Source: Gammaproteobacteria bacterium HGW-Gammaproteobacteria-11
GTDB taxonomy: Bacteria; Pseudomonadota; Gammaproteobacteria; Pseudomonadales; Pseudomonadaceae
Direction: 5' to 3'
Assembly: GCA_002840055.1 (NCBI GenBank)
Contig: PGZJ01000001.1
Location: forward strand, 434,001-498,000
DNA length: 64,000 bases
A program made the translations under genes and the position numbers. This document shows, one piece after another, positions 1-9,746 of this stretch. The notes below the pieces were generated by a model, which was given only the letters and a program-made list of their open reading frames with translations, was not told the origin of the DNA and made no database searches. Position 1 is the first letter of the stretch; each line of letters starts with the position of its first letter.

Positions 1-401
1 GCAATCTCTATCGAACCGTCACATCAAGCGTTGAGGAAGTGGAAGCCCGGCGCCAGGCGATCATTTCCGCCAAGGCCGCCCTGGATGCCACGCAAACCGG
101 CTATGAAGTAGGCACGCGTAACGTAGTGGACGTACTCGAAGCCCAGCGCAATCTGTTCCGTGCAGTACGTGACTACAACACCGTGCGCTACAACTACATC
201 ATTGACAACCTGAGCCTGAAACAGGCAGCAGGCACCCTGAGCCCTGACGATCTGGCTGACCTGTCCACCTGGCTCAACCCGGACTACAACCCGGATCGCG
301 ATTTCATTCCGCCCTTCACTGAAGAAGAGGCCCAACGCATGTCGCTTGGTCGTCAGACACCAGCTGGCGACGATGAACGGCGCATGCGCAGCTCGTTCTG
401 A
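1..401 (+). CDS. tolC: TolC-family outer membrane efflux protein, C-terminal part
   Basis: The reading frame is open from the left edge (first full codon at base 3) to a TGA at 399-401, so only about the last 132 residues are present. The segment has the TolC helical-barrel repeat signature (GYEVGTRNVVDVLEAQRNLF) followed by the heptad-rich YNYIIDNLSLKQAAGTLSPDDL helix typical of TolC C-termini. TolC forms the outer-membrane/periplasmic channel for type I secretion and tripartite multidrug pumps. The gene is convergent with waaA. The N-terminus and signal peptide lie outside the window, so paralogue identity (TolC versus another OprM-type channel) rests on this tail alone. Confidence 0.88.
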   Translation, partial: NLYRTVTSSVEEVEARRQAIISAKAALDATQTGYEVGTRNVVDVLEAQRNLFRAVRDYNTVRYNYIIDNLSLKQAAGTLSPDDLADLSTWLNPDYNPDRDFIPPFTEEEAQRMSLGRQTPAGDDERRMRSSF

Positions 402-409
402 ACACCAAC

Positions 410-439
410 CCATCCTCGCGGAAAGATCCGCGGGGATGG
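410..439. terminator. Hairpin between convergent tolC and waaA
   Basis: A 12-bp stem (410-421 pairing with 428-439, one G-T wobble) with a 6-nt loop lies in the 42-bp gap between the two convergent stops. No T-tract follows on either strand, so it is a plausible but not classical bidirectional terminator. Confidence 0.45.
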
Positions 440-443
440 CACT

Positions 444-1721
444 TCAGGCATTCTCTGCAGGCAACACCAGCAGCCGGTCGATACCCTGTAAAAGGGCTGA
501 CAAGGCACCCTCGTTATCCTTGACCACAGCCTGACCCGCCATACCCGCCTTACGCATCCTTTCAGCACTGGCAAACAATGCACACACCGATTCAGCCAGG
601 CTCTCGTCGTCGTCAACAACCTGCAGCGCACCGGCACCTTCCAGCAATTCGCCAATTTCAGCGAAATTGAACCTGTACGGGCCGCTTAGTATCGGCTTGC
701 CCAGTGCTGCCGGCTCCAGATAATTGTGCCCACCGCTGGCTACCAGCGAACCGCCGACGAAAGCAAGATCGGCGCAGGCATAGAGCATCATCAGCTCGCC
801 CATGGTGTCGCCGAGATAAACCTGCTGCAGTGCCGCGGGCTGCTCACCAAGACTGCGTCTGGCAAAGCCCAGGCCGCTGTTGGCAATCAACTGAGCGACT
901 GCATTGAAACGCTCGGGATGACGCGGCACCAGAATCAGCAACGCTTCCGGTTGATGGTCCAGAATGCGCTTGTGTGCAGCCAGGATTACTTCGTCCTCCC
1001 CAGCATGGGTGCTGGCGGCAATCCACACCGGCCGATCGCCAAATCCCGAGCGCAGGACAGCGGCACTGGCAAGACTATCGGCATTCGGCTTGAGGTCGAA
1101 CTTGATGCTGCCAGTGATACTCATGGCTGACTCAGGCACGCCCAGAGCGGCAAAGCGAACGGACTCGGCTCGCGTTTGTACGGCAATCCAGTCAAGCCCC
1201 TTGAACATGGGCTTTACCAACCAGGCAACGCGCTGATAGCCGCGCGCAGAGCGTTCCGACAAGCGTGCATTGGCCAGGACCAGAGGAACCTTGGCCTCCT
1301 TGGCCTCATGCACAAGGTTCGGCCACAACTCGGTTTCCATGATGATGCCGATGCGCGGACGCAGCCGCCGCAGCAGACGCCGCTGTAACCACGGCAGATC
1401 ATAGGGCAGGTAACCATGTCCAACCTGATCGGCAAATAGCCGACGAATCTGCTCTGAGCCAGTGGGCGTCATGCAGGTAATGGTCACCGGCAAAGCTGGA
1501 TAGCGCTGTAACAGTTCACGCACCATGGGCGCAGCAGCAATGGCTTCACCAACCGACACCGCATGCACCCAAATTCCCCCGGGACGCAGATCGCCACCCA
1601 ATCCGAAGCGCTCATGCCAGCGCCGCGCATAGGCCGGTGCACGCAAGGATCGATACAGCAGGCGAGCAATAATCAGTGGCAGGCAAAGTACAAAGATAAC
1701 GGTATAAACGAGACGGGACAT
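444..1721 (-). CDS. waaA: 3-deoxy-D-manno-octulosonic acid (Kdo) transferase
   Basis: The 425-residue product matches WaaA/KdtA (GT30) in length and layout. It has an N-terminal membrane anchor (MSRLVYTVIFVLCLPLIIAR), a first Rossmann domain with the GGIWVHAVSVGE motif near residue 50, and a C-terminal domain with VLVPRHPERF and GGSLVASGGHNYLEP. It transfers Kdo from CMP-Kdo to lipid IVA at the cytoplasmic face of the inner membrane, the first step of core assembly. It starts with ATG at 1721. It is divergent from the FAD oxidoreductase operon and close to hldE and msbA, which fits its role. Confidence 0.95.
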   Translation of the reverse strand: MSRLVYTVIFVLCLPLIIARLLYRSLRAPAYARRWHERFGLGGDLRPGGIWVHAVSVGEAIAAAPMVRELLQRYPALPVTITCMTPTGSEQIRRLFADQVGHGYLPYDLPWLQRRLLRRLRPRIGIIMETELWPNLVHEAKEAKVPLVLANARLSERSARGYQRVAWLVKPMFKGLDWIAVQTRAESVRFAALGVPESAMSITGSIKFDLKPNADSLASAAVLRSGFGDRPVWIAASTHAGEDEVILAAHKRILDHQPEALLILVPRHPERFNAVAQLIANSGLGFARRSLGEQPAALQQVYLGDTMGELMMLYACADLAFVGGSLVASGGHNYLEPAALGKPILSGPYRFNFAEIGELLEGAGALQVVDDDESLAESVCALFASAERMRKAGMAGQAVVKDNEGALSALLQGIDRLLVLPAENA

Positions 1722-1788
1722 CGTGACTCCCCAGTGACAGTCGGCAACCTGTTGTCACCGAATTGACTGCGACCTATGGTATCAGAAG

Positions 1789-1817
1789 TTCGCACAGGGC
1801 CCGGCAATGTCTATACT
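1789..1817 (+). promoter_or_regulatory. Putative sigma-70 promoter of the FAD oxidoreductase operon
   Basis: TTCGCA at 1789-1794 and TATACT at 1812-1817 are separated by 17 bp. Expected transcription start is about 1824, which falls downstream of an in-frame ATG at 1807 and so supports translation from the ATG at 1849. Confidence 0.4.
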
Positions 1818-1848
1818 AGGGCTCTTTTCCTTACCTGTACGGGAGCTC

Positions 1849-3024
1849 ATGAGCACACCCCTTGACACCGACATCTGCTTGATCGGCGGCGGCATTGCTG
1901 GCCTCTGGCTGAATGCACGACTGCGTGCGGCGGGCTTCAGCACCCTGCTGATCGAGCAAAACCAGCTGGGTGGCGGACAAAGCATGAAATCCCAAGGCAT
2001 TATCCATGGCGGCACCAAGTATGCCTTGCAAGGCAGCCTGACCCAGGCTGCCGAAGCTATCTCGGGCATGCCCGCTCGCTGGCGTGCCTGTCTGGAAGGT
2101 CGGGGTGAGCTTGACCTCAGCGGCGTTAGAGTACTGTCACAGCACCATTACCTGTGGTCACCCGGCAGCATGATCAGCAATCTTGCCGGCTTTTTTGCCA
2201 GCAAGGCTCTGCGCGGCCGGGTTGACCAGATCAAGGGCAAGTCACTCCCCGAGGTCTTTGCCCACCCCGCGTTCAAGGGTAAGGTCTATCAACTGGCAGA
2301 ACTGGTGCTGGACGTACCCGACCTGGTGCGGCACCTGGCCGAGCTCAGTGCTGAGAGTCTGGTCGCCGACCCTGACCCCAGGGTCCTACAAGGGGCTGAT
2401 GGCGACATCCAGGGCATAGCGATTGAAGGCCACCTCATCCGCGCCCAGCGCTATATTCTGTGTGCCGGAGAAGGCAACGAGCAGCTGCTGCAGCAATGGG
2501 GGCTGAGCAAACCGGCGATGCAACGCCGGCCCTTGCAGATGGTCCTGGTCAAAGGCGCACAGCTTCCTCCCCTGTATGCCCATTGCCTGGGCAGCAGCCC
2601 GAAACCTCGCCTTACCGTGACAACCCATCCCTGCCATGACGGCCAGTGGTGCTGGTATCTGGGTGGCGAGATCGCCGAACAGGGCGTTGAGCAAAGTGCC
2701 GCGCAACTGATTGCCAAAGCACAACAGGAGCTGGCTAGCCTGTTACCCTGGGTAGACCTCAGCGGCTGCCAATGGCAGACCCTGCACGTTAACCGTGCAG
2801 AACCGGCGCAGAGTGGCCTTACCAGACCCGATAGCGCTTACTTGCAAGCCAGCAGCAATGGCCTTGTCAGCTGGCCGACCAAGTTGGCACTGGCGCCGGA
2901 TCTGAGTGACCAGATTCTGGCAGAGCTGGAACGGCAGGGCATTCAGCCCTCGGCGCAGAAAAGCAACCCTAGTCTGCCCCGCCCCGCCCCGGCCGTCCCG
3001 GTATGGGACAGCCTGTTCCCATGA
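1849..3024 (+). CDS. FAD-dependent oxidoreductase (DAO/GlpD-like fold)
   Basis: The product (391 residues from 1849) opens with a dinucleotide-binding motif, CLIGGGIAGLWLNARL, and LLIEQNQLGGGQS, typical of the D-amino-acid oxidase/glycine oxidase flavoprotein superfamily. The substrate is not evident. I chose the ATG at 1849 because GGGAG precedes it and the best promoter would place an ATG at 1807 upstream of transcription. It overlaps the next gene by ATGA, so it is translationally coupled to an aldo-keto reductase and a conserved unknown protein. The same trio is remembered from P. aeruginosa (PA4991-PA4993). Probably cytoplasmic. Confidence 0.82.
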   Translation: MSTPLDTDICLIGGGIAGLWLNARLRAAGFSTLLIEQNQLGGGQSMKSQGIIHGGTKYALQGSLTQAAEAISGMPARWRACLEGRGELDLSGVRVLSQHHYLWSPGSMISNLAGFFASKALRGRVDQIKGKSLPEVFAHPAFKGKVYQLAELVLDVPDLVRHLAELSAESLVADPDPRVLQGADGDIQGIAIEGHLIRAQRYILCAGEGNEQLLQQWGLSKPAMQRRPLQMVLVKGAQLPPLYAHCLGSSPKPRLTVTTHPCHDGQWCWYLGGEIAEQGVEQSAAQLIAKAQQELASLLPWVDLSGCQWQTLHVNRAEPAQSGLTRPDSAYLQASSNGLVSWPTKLALAPDLSDQILAELERQGIQPSAQKSNPSLPRPAPAVPVWDSLFP

Positions 3025-3821
3025 GCGATATGCGCGATTTTCACAGACCCCTGGGCGATACCAGACTGCTGGTATCGCCGCTCGGACTTGGTACGGTAAA
3101 ACTGGGCCGCAATCAGGGGGTCAAGTATCCCAGTCATTTTGAATTGCCGAGCGACCGAGAGGCTGCCGATCTATTGGCGCTGGCCAGTGAGTTGGGCATC
3201 AACCTGATCGACACAGCACCGGCTTATGGCAGCAGCGAAGAGCGCCTTGGCCAGTTGTTACGCCGCCAGCGTCAAGCCTGGGTGATCTGTTCCAAAGTCG
3301 GTGAAGAGTTCGAGAATGGCCAGTCGCACTTTGACTTCAGTGCCGGACATACCCGACTGTCGGTTGAACGTTCGCTGAAGCGCCTGGCTACCGACTACCT
3401 TGATCTGGTGCTGGTGCACTCCGATGGCAACGATCTGGCAGTCCTGTCCGAGGAGGTCTACCCAACCTTGGCCAAGCTTAAACAGGCGGGATTGATCCGT
3501 GCCTTCGGCTTTTCCGGCAAAACAGCGGAAGGCGGCATCGCTGCCCTGCAGCAGGGTGACTGCGCCATGGTCACTTACAATCTTCAGGAGCAGTCAGAGA
3601 CAGCCGTGCTCGACTTTGCGCTGTCACACAACAAGGGCATTCTGATCAAAAAAGCACTGGCCAGCGGACACCTGTGCAAAGAGGGCAGCGATCCGACTGA
3701 AGCCAGCCTGAGATGGGTTCTGGGCCACCCCGCCGTTACCAGCGCCATTGTCGGCACCATCAATCCTGCACACTTGCGGGCCAATGTCGCGGCAGCCGTG
3801 AGGGTGCTGAAACAACAATAG
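3021..3821 (+). CDS. Aldo/keto reductase
   Basis: About 266 residues with AKR signatures: LIDTAPAYGSSEERLG (catalytic Asp and Tyr), VICSKVGEEF (catalytic Lys) and LVLVHSDGND (catalytic-pocket His). Members reduce carbonyls with NAD(P)H in the cytoplasm; the substrate here is unknown. The start at 3021 is set by the ATGA overlap with the stop of the FAD oxidoreductase; an upstream in-frame ATG at 3003 is less likely. Co-transcription with the flavoprotein suggests a shared two-step redox pathway, which is inference. Confidence 0.88.
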   Translation: MSDMRDFHRPLGDTRLLVSPLGLGTVKLGRNQGVKYPSHFELPSDREAADLLALASELGINLIDTAPAYGSSEERLGQLLRRQRQAWVICSKVGEEFENGQSHFDFSAGHTRLSVERSLKRLATDYLDLVLVHSDGNDLAVLSEEVYPTLAKLKQAGLIRAFGFSGKTAEGGIAALQQGDCAMVTYNLQEQSETAVLDFALSHNKGILIKKALASGHLCKEGSDPTEASLRWVLGHPAVTSAIVGTINPAHLRANVAAAVRVLKQQ

Positions 3822-3831
3822 GGATACATGC

Positions 3832-4704
3832 ATGTCACGCATCATCGCCCGAAAAAATCCGGTCATCTTCAAAACCCAGGCCATTCAGGTCAAGGCCACG
3901 CCGGAAGTACTCTGCTACACCCCTGTCGGCAACCCACTCAACTTTGATGAAATGCAGTCACTGCGCCAACCTGTCTCGATCAGCGACCCCTGGCAATTCG
4001 AACTGACGGTCGCCAACCTCGGCGTATCCATTAACCTGACGCTGAACTGGCAAGGCCGCAGCTTCCGGGTTCTGGTGCGGCAGATTCGCCAGGATCACGG
4101 CGATACCGTTCTGAAATTATTGTCTGGCTACGTGCCGGCGCATGAACTCCGCGTCCCCCTGCTCACAGCCATCACTGAAATAGCCGAAGAACTGCTGATA
4201 GAGAGCCCCTGGGGTTGGTTGCAGGGCCGGTACCAGGATACCTGGCTACCCACGCCCTACTCCGGTTTGAAAAAAAGCAAACGCCACCACTTCACCCTAA
4301 GCCCATTACAAGGCGCAACCCACCCGGTGTTATGCCGCGAACTGCACTTGATCGAGCGACCCAGGGCCTATGTCCATTTGCCCAGCAATTCACTGCAGCT
4401 GGTCTATTCCCTGCAACTCAGCCTGCCAGACAATTGCCACAGTTTGAGCCTGCTGCATGCCGATGAACACCTCGACAGCCAGACCGGTGAGCTCATTGTT
4501 GAAATGGACAGCCGCCGACCCGAGCTTTTTCTTGCCGAGATAAGCGACGGCAGAGCTAATGGCAAGGTCTTTACCCTGGAAAAGGGCGAGCTGATTCCGC
4601 GTAGACCAACCCAGCCTAAGCTGAGTGAAAGCATGGCGGAACAGGTGGGCTGGGTGGTAGGTGCCCCTCGGGCCAGTTGGCCAGAAGGGCTCAATCGCCT
4701 TTAG
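3832..4704 (+). CDS. Conserved protein of unknown function
   Basis: A 290-residue protein that I recognise as a conserved pseudomonad family often carried in databases under the unsupported name metal ABC transporter ATPase. It has no Walker A motif, no ABC signature, no signal peptide and no membrane segment. The central stretch [15 protein letters not shown] loosely recalls a Nudix box but lacks the full G-x5-E-x7-REUxEE spacing. It follows the aldo-keto reductase by 10 bp (RBS-like GGGAT), so it is probably the third gene of that operon. Its TAG overlaps the stop of convergent hldE. Function unknown. Confidence 0.75.
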   Translation: MSRIIARKNPVIFKTQAIQVKATPEVLCYTPVGNPLNFDEMQSLRQPVSISDPWQFELTVANLGVSINLTLNWQGRSFRVLVRQIRQDHGDTVLKLLSGYVPAHELRVPLLTAITEIAEELLIESPWGWLQGRYQDTWLPTPYSGLKKSKRHHFTLSPLQGATHPVLCRELHLIERPRAYVHLPSNSLQLVYSLQLSLPDNCHSLSLLHADEHLDSQTGELIVEMDSRRPELFLAEISDGRANGKVFTLEKGELIPRRPTQPKLSESMAEQVGWVVGAPRASWPEGLNRL

Positions 4705-6131
4705 ATGTCACCGCGTTCGCGGATTTTCTCGACTATGGCCGTGGTTGAACAGCTCTCAACAAAGTTCAGCACCTGCACATCACCACCGTAAGCCTGAACA
4801 ATGGGCGCGCCCACTACCTGATCAACACGGTAATCACCACCTTTGACCAGCACATCAGGTTTGAGCTGACTCAAGAGCCTCTCGGGGGTGTCCTCGGCAA
4901 AGCTGATTACCCAGTCCACCGCGCCAAGGCCAGCCAGTACGGTCATGCGCCGCTCAACACTATTGATCGGCCGACCCGGCCCCTTCAGGCGGCTTACCGA
5001 GGCATCATCATTGATCGCTACAATCAAGCGATCCCCTAGACTGCGCGCCTCTTCCAGATAGCCGACGTGACCGGCGTGGATAATATCGAAGCAGCCATTG
5101 GTAAAGACAATGCGCTCACCGTGGACACGGGCATCCTCGACCGCCTGCTGCAATTGCTCAAGGCTCAATACGCCGCGCTCACTCCCCTGCTCGCGCTGCA
5201 CTGCACGGCGCAGTTCCGGTGCACTGATAGCCGCCGTACCCAGCTTGCCAACCACTATGCCGGCGGCCAGATTGGCCAGGGCCACGGCCTGCGGATAGGG
5301 CTCGCCGGCCGCCAGCGCAGCGGCAAGCGTCGAAATCACCGTATCGCCAGCACCAGTGACATCGAACACTTCGCGGGCTCGGGCCGGCAGGTGCAAGGCC
5401 GACTCGCCCTTGCGCAACAGCGTCATGCCCTGCTCACTGCGGGTAACCAGCAGCGCCTCAAGCTCAAGTGTCTCGATCAGAGCCATGCCCTTGTCGACCA
5501 GCATCTGTTCACTGTCACAGTGACCCACCACCGCCTCGAATTCAGCCAGGTTCGGTGTCAACAGTGTGGCGCCTCGGTAAATTGAAAAATCCGTCCCTTT
5601 GGGGTCGGCCAATACCGGTACGGCCTGCTCCCGGGCCAAGGCAATAAGCTGTTGATGGTTGACCAACGCACCCTTGCCGTAATCCGACAGAATCATGACC
5701 TTGACCTTGCTTATCAGCTCCCTGACAGCAGCCAGAATGGCCTGACCATCGGTCTTGAAGGGCGCTTCAAAATCCAGCCTGATCAGTTGCTGATGGCGGC
5801 TCATGACCCGCAGCTTGGTGATGGTCGGCTGTTCCGGATGCGCCTGAAAGGCGCAATACACGCCGGCCGCGTTCAGGCGCTGCTGCAGGCTCAAGGCGGC
5901 CTCATCGTCACCTGTCACGCCCACCAGCCAGGCTGGGGCGCCAAGTGCTGCGATGTTCAGCGCCACGTTACCCGCACCGCCCGGACGATCTTCGATCTGC
6001 TCGACCTTGACCACCGGGACCGGCGCCTCCGGCGAAATACGGTGGGTCGGCCCATGCCAGTAACGGTCCAGCATCACGTCACCGACCACCAGTACCGGTG
6101 CTGAATCAAAGCGCGGCATACTCAGTTTCAT
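4701..6131 (-). CDS. hldE: Bifunctional heptose 7-phosphate kinase / heptose 1-phosphate adenylyltransferase
   Basis: The 476-residue product equals E. coli HldE in length. The N-terminal ribokinase-fold domain (about 1-320) has the [11 protein letters not shown] opening and the catalytic TGAGDT motif; the C-terminal domain carries the nucleotidyltransferase motif [13 protein letters not shown] near residue 346. It makes ADP-D-glycero-beta-D-manno-heptose precursors for the LPS core heptoses added by WaaC and WaaF. I chose the ATG at 6131 (AGGTG upstream); longer in-frame starts run into msbA. It lies 43 bp downstream of msbA in the same orientation, so they are probably co-transcribed. Confidence 0.95.
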   Translation of the reverse strand: MKLSMPRFDSAPVLVVGDVMLDRYWHGPTHRISPEAPVPVVKVEQIEDRPGGAGNVALNIAALGAPAWLVGVTGDDEAALSLQQRLNAAGVYCAFQAHPEQPTITKLRVMSRHQQLIRLDFEAPFKTDGQAILAAVRELISKVKVMILSDYGKGALVNHQQLIALAREQAVPVLADPKGTDFSIYRGATLLTPNLAEFEAVVGHCDSEQMLVDKGMALIETLELEALLVTRSEQGMTLLRKGESALHLPARAREVFDVTGAGDTVISTLAAALAAGEPYPQAVALANLAAGIVVGKLGTAAISAPELRRAVQREQGSERGVLSLEQLQQAVEDARVHGERIVFTNGCFDIIHAGHVGYLEEARSLGDRLIVAINDDASVSRLKGPGRPINSVERRMTVLAGLGAVDWVISFAEDTPERLLSQLKPDVLVKGGDYRVDQVVGAPIVQAYGGDVQVLNFVESCSTTAIVEKIRERGDI

Positions 6132-6174
6132 TCTAATATTCACCTGTGTTCTCTGCCCTTCAGGGGCGTTCCGA

Positions 6175-7962
6175 TCATGACGCCTGACCTGGCTCGTCCT
6201 GAAACTGCATGCTGTGCAGGCGCGCATAATAGCCATTCTGCTCTAGCAGCTCCCGATGGCTGCCACGTTCGACTATTCGCCCCTGATCCATGACCATAAT
6301 AATATCGGCCTTCTCAATGGTTGACAGGCGATGGGCAATAACCAGCGTGGTTCTGCCCTGCATTACTCTGTCCAGCGCTTTCTGGATATGCCTTTCGGAC
6401 TCGGTATCCAGCGCCGACGTTGCTTCATCAAGAATCAACAGCGGCGCATCCTTGAGCAAGGCACGGGCAATCGCCAAACGCTGCCGCTGACCGCCTGACA
6501 AGAGCACCCCGTTTTCACCAACCAGGGTATCCAGGCCCTTCGGCAACATGTTAACGAACTCGCTGGCATAGGCTGCCTCGGCGGCCGCTTCAATGTCGGC
6601 GCGCGGCGCCCCGGCCAGATCGCCGTAGGCAATATTGTTGGCCACGGTGTCGTTGAACAGGGTGACATGCTGGGTAACCAAAGCGATATGCCGGCGCAAA
6701 TTCGGCAGCCTGTAGTCTTCAACCGGCACACCGTCAATGAGTATCTGCCCTTGACTGTGGTTATAGAAACGCGGAATAAGACTAGCCAGGGTGGACTTGC
6801 CACTACCTGAGCGACCAACCAGGGCAACCATCTGACCCGGCTCAATAACAAAATCGATATCCTGTAACACCGATTTGTCGGTGCCTGGGTAATTGAAGCT
6901 GAGATTACGTACTTCAACCCGACCACTGACCCGCTCGCGTTCTATCACCCCTAGATCGGTTTCCTGGTCTTCATCCAACTGCTCAAAAATACTTTCCGCC
7001 GCCGCAATACCTTTCTGGATATTGGCACTCACCTCGGATAACTGGCGAATGGGCTTGGGCAGCAAACCAGCGGCCGTTATATAGGAAACCAAGTCGCCTG
7101 CTGTAGCGTCGCCGCGCAAAAAAAGTACCAGGAACATGATAACGGCCATGGCGCCGTAGGTGACCAACTGCAGTGTTGGCGTGAACACCGCACCAGTGCG
7201 GGTCATCTTCAGTCCGCGTTGGCGATTTTCTTCGCTGGCGCGATTGAAACGGTCGATTTCATACTGCTCGCCACCGTAGCTGCGCACCACACGATAGCCA
7301 CTGATGGTTTCCGAGGTGACATGGGTTACATCGCCCATGGCGGCCTGGATTTTCTTGCTCTGCTTGCGAAACTTCTTGCTGGTGCTGGTCACCATCAGGC
7401 CGATCACCGGCAGGATAGCCAGCAAGACCAGGGTCAGCTTCCAATTCATCCATAACAGATAGGCAAACAGAAAGATCACGGTCATGCCTTCACGGAAAAC
7501 CACTTTGATCGCATCCGTTGCCGCGCCGGTCACCATGGTCACGTTGAAGGTAACGCGGGATACCAGATGGCCGGAGTTGTGGTTATCGAAATACTGATTG
7601 GGCAGCGTGAGAAAGTTATTGAACAGTGCGGTTCGCAGGTCATGCACTACCCCTAACGAAACCTTGGCAATATAAAAGTTACCCAGAAATGAGCCGACGC
7701 CCTGGTAAAAAGCGACCAGGATGATGAAGGCGGGGAACCCCCACAGCAGCGGGATGCCAAAGAACTCGGCACCAGCACCGGCATTCAGACCATCAACAAA
7801 GTACTTGAGCATCCAGGCCATGGCCGGCTGACTCGAAGCAAAAATGGTAAAACCCAAAATACTGATGCTGAAGGGAATCCAGTAGGGTTTGACATACCCC
7901 AGCAGCCGCAGGTAAATCCTGACACTGGATTGCATGAAGCTTTCATTCAATGGATTGGGCAT
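6175..7962 (-). CDS. msbA: Lipid A-core flippase, ABC transporter
   Basis: A 595-residue half-transporter with an N-terminal six-helix domain and a C-terminal ATPase: Walker [10 protein letters not shown] near residue 390, signature [15 protein letters not shown] and Walker [13 protein letters not shown]. MsbA flips lipid A-core across the inner membrane as a homodimer. The start may be 7962 or, nine residues in, the ATG at 7935; neither has a strong ribosome binding site. It heads the msbA-hldE unit, and the divergent gene at 8027 shares its 64-bp promoter gap. Confidence 0.94.
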   Translation of the reverse strand: MPNPLNESFMQSSVRIYLRLLGYVKPYWIPFSISILGFTIFASSQPAMAWMLKYFVDGLNAGAGAEFFGIPLLWGFPAFIILVAFYQGVGSFLGNFYIAKVSLGVVHDLRTALFNNFLTLPNQYFDNHNSGHLVSRVTFNVTMVTGAATDAIKVVFREGMTVIFLFAYLLWMNWKLTLVLLAILPVIGLMVTSTSKKFRKQSKKIQAAMGDVTHVTSETISGYRVVRSYGGEQYEIDRFNRASEENRQRGLKMTRTGAVFTPTLQLVTYGAMAVIMFLVLFLRGDATAGDLVSYITAAGLLPKPIRQLSEVSANIQKGIAAAESIFEQLDEDQETDLGVIERERVSGRVEVRNLSFNYPGTDKSVLQDIDFVIEPGQMVALVGRSGSGKSTLASLIPRFYNHSQGQILIDGVPVEDYRLPNLRRHIALVTQHVTLFNDTVANNIAYGDLAGAPRADIEAAAEAAYASEFVNMLPKGLDTLVGENGVLLSGGQRQRLAIARALLKDAPLLILDEATSALDTESERHIQKALDRVMQGRTTLVIAHRLSTIEKADIIMVMDQGRIVERGSHRELLEQNGYYARLHSMQFQDEPGQAS

Positions 7963-8026
7963 GGACAGTTCGCAGTAGAATGACGGAACGAGAGTTTAAC
8001 ACAGGGAAAGATCGACCAACGGTAGA

Positions 8027-8659
8027 ATGGAAAATGCGCTAAACTTGCTGTTTTTTGATTGGATAACAGATTTGCAAACACTCAGCAACGCAGAGTTTGA
8101 ACGCTGGCGCACAAACGCAGATGTTCTGGAAAAGGACGGCCATGGCGACAAGGTCCTGCGCTTTGCTGACGGCACCTTCTTCAAACTGTTCCGACGCAAG
8201 AGCCTGTTCTCGAAAACGCTGCTGTTCCCTCCAGCAAAACGCTTTGCGGACAACGCCGAAGTACTGCGCAAACTGGGCATAGCTTGCCCGGACATTATTG
8301 CCGTATACCGGCTCATCAACCCTCCTCGCAATGCGGTGCATTACCACCCGCTGCAGGGTACAACCCTGCGCGATCTGCTCAACCGCGACGTCAGTCTTGG
8401 CCAGATTGAACTCTTTGCCAAGCTCGCCACCTTTATCACTGAATTACATGACAAAGGTGTGTATTTTCGCTCGCTGCATCTGGGCAATATAGTGCAAACC
8501 CCTTCTGGCCAGCTCGGCCTGATCGACATATCGGACCTGCGCTGCCTGGGCAAACCCTTGCCGAACAGCATGCGCAAACGCAACTACCAGCACTTGTTAC
8601 GCTATGAGCAGGATTGGGCGCTGGTCAGTCCGCTAGTGCGCAGCCAGTTCAAGCCTTGA
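8027..8659 (+). CDS. WaaP/InaA-like kinase-fold protein with altered catalytic loop
   Basis: A 210-residue protein of the LPS/BUD32-like kinase superfamily, sometimes named toluene tolerance protein in pseudomonads; its position next to msbA matches PA4998. The catalytic loop reads YFRSLHLGN (residues 146-154), so the Asp expected in HxD is Ser149, while the metal-binding Asp of LIDISD (D167) is kept. That suggests either no classical phosphotransfer or an altered mechanism. A cytoplasmic role in core phosphorylation is inferred from context only. Its 3' end overlaps the convergent GT2 by 11 bp. Confidence 0.72.
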   Translation: MENALNLLFFDWITDLQTLSNAEFERWRTNADVLEKDGHGDKVLRFADGTFFKLFRRKSLFSKTLLFPPAKRFADNAEVLRKLGIACPDIIAVYRLINPPRNAVHYHPLQGTTLRDLLNRDVSLGQIELFAKLATFITELHDKGVYFRSLHLGNIVQTPSGQLGLIDISDLRCLGKPLPNSMRKRNYQHLLRYEQDWALVSPLVRSQFKP

Positions 8660-9560
8660 CCAACTCCTTGCCTGGACGGTATTTGAACAGGAAGTGCCGA
8701 TAACGCTTGATGGTTTTGCCATTCCAGCGGTACCAGGGCAACTCGGAAAATAATTGTCGAGCGAATTCACGGTCATACTTGACCGCGCTCCTGAGTGTAT
8801 TATTGATCAGACTACGCTTGCCGCGCATATAGCCGGGATGATCCCGGTAGCAGTCCAGCCCCATCAATAACCAGGGATAGTTACCCTTGTAATTGTGCGA
8901 TTGATTACGACCATGTTGACGATACAGCGTGACCATATCCTCGATGATATCCAATGGATAACCCGCGTGAGTAATGCGCAACTCAAGATGGTGATCCTGA
9001 ATGCGATTATTGATGTCATAGCCACCGGCTTTCAGGACAGCTTCTCGACGAAAAACCGCGGTAGGGCCACCCAGCCAGATGTCATCATTTTCAAAAAAAT
9101 CCTTGAAACGATAACGCGCTGCAGGCTTGTTCGGCGCCCCCTTCATTGGCGCACCCTGGGCATCAATAAACTGAAAGTTTGCCCCGCAGCCACCCAGTTC
9201 AGGGTGCTTGAGCAGGTGCCCGACCTGGATACTGATCCTCGAAGGCAACATGATGTCGTCGGAATCAAAGGTCAAAAAGAACTCACCCCTGGCAACCTCA
9301 AGACCGGCACTCACAGCACGGGTCACACCCTGATTGGACTGATTGATCAGGGTGAAATGGTGCTCACTGCGCAGCCTTTCGATTACCTCAAGGCTGCGGT
9401 CGGTCGAACCATCATTCACCACTATCAATTCGATGTTCGGGTAGTCCTGGGCGAACACCGAGCGCAGAGATTCTTCAATAAAATCGCCGTGGTTATAACA
9501 GGCAACCACAATGGATACCAAGGGGGCTTCCGACACGTTTGTACTCCTACTACCGTCCAT
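8649..9560 (-). CDS. Glycosyltransferase family 2 (WapR-like rhamnosyltransferase candidate)
   Basis: 303 residues with the GT2 fold: VSIVVACYNHGDFIEESLRS at the N-terminus, VNDGSTDRS for the nucleotide, and DSDD as the DxD metal motif. Place and length fit WapR (PA5000), the alpha-1,3-rhamnosyltransferase of the P. aeruginosa outer core, and a dTDP-rhamnose operon lies nearby; donor assignment is inference. It is paralogous to the GT2 at 16098-17024, including the QDHHLELRITHAGYPLDI / QDFQMTLKVACAGYYIDI region. It starts with ATG at 9560, divergent from cysQ. Confidence 0.78.
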   Translation of the reverse strand: MDGSRSTNVSEAPLVSIVVACYNHGDFIEESLRSVFAQDYPNIELIVVNDGSTDRSLEVIERLRSEHHFTLINQSNQGVTRAVSAGLEVARGEFFLTFDSDDIMLPSRISIQVGHLLKHPELGGCGANFQFIDAQGAPMKGAPNKPAARYRFKDFFENDDIWLGGPTAVFRREAVLKAGGYDINNRIQDHHLELRITHAGYPLDIIEDMVTLYRQHGRNQSHNYKGNYPWLLMGLDCYRDHPGYMRGKRSLINNTLRSAVKYDREFARQLFSELPWYRWNGKTIKRYRHFLFKYRPGKELVKA

Positions 9561-9652
9561 GTATTTTGGCGAGCAGTATAAAGTTAAGGCAACAATCGCT
9601 CCAGTCTATAAGACTGGATTACACTAAATCAGCCCACAAATAGCACTTCAAT

Positions 9653-9681
9653 TTCACATGCTACGTATGGCTGGTTAGAAT
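9653..9681 (+). promoter_or_regulatory. Putative sigma-70 promoter of cysQ
   Basis: TTCACA (9653-9658) and TAGAAT (9676-9681) are separated by exactly 17 bp, each one mismatch from consensus. The predicted start near 9688 almost coincides with an ATG at 9693, which favours the later ATG at 9747 as the cysQ start. Confidence 0.55.
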
Positions 9682-9746
9682 AAGCCTCTGCCATGGCTAG
9701 CATCACAGCCATCAAGCCAAGTATTTCTGTGGAAGGCCAACTGCCG

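Noticed and set aside
3832..4704. Nudix hydrolase assignment
   Set aside because: The [15 protein letters not shown] stretch misses the conserved Gly and the spacing of the Nudix box.
9693..9746. Longer CysQ start at 9693
   Set aside because: It lies at the predicted transcription start and has no ribosome binding site; the added residues are not family-like.
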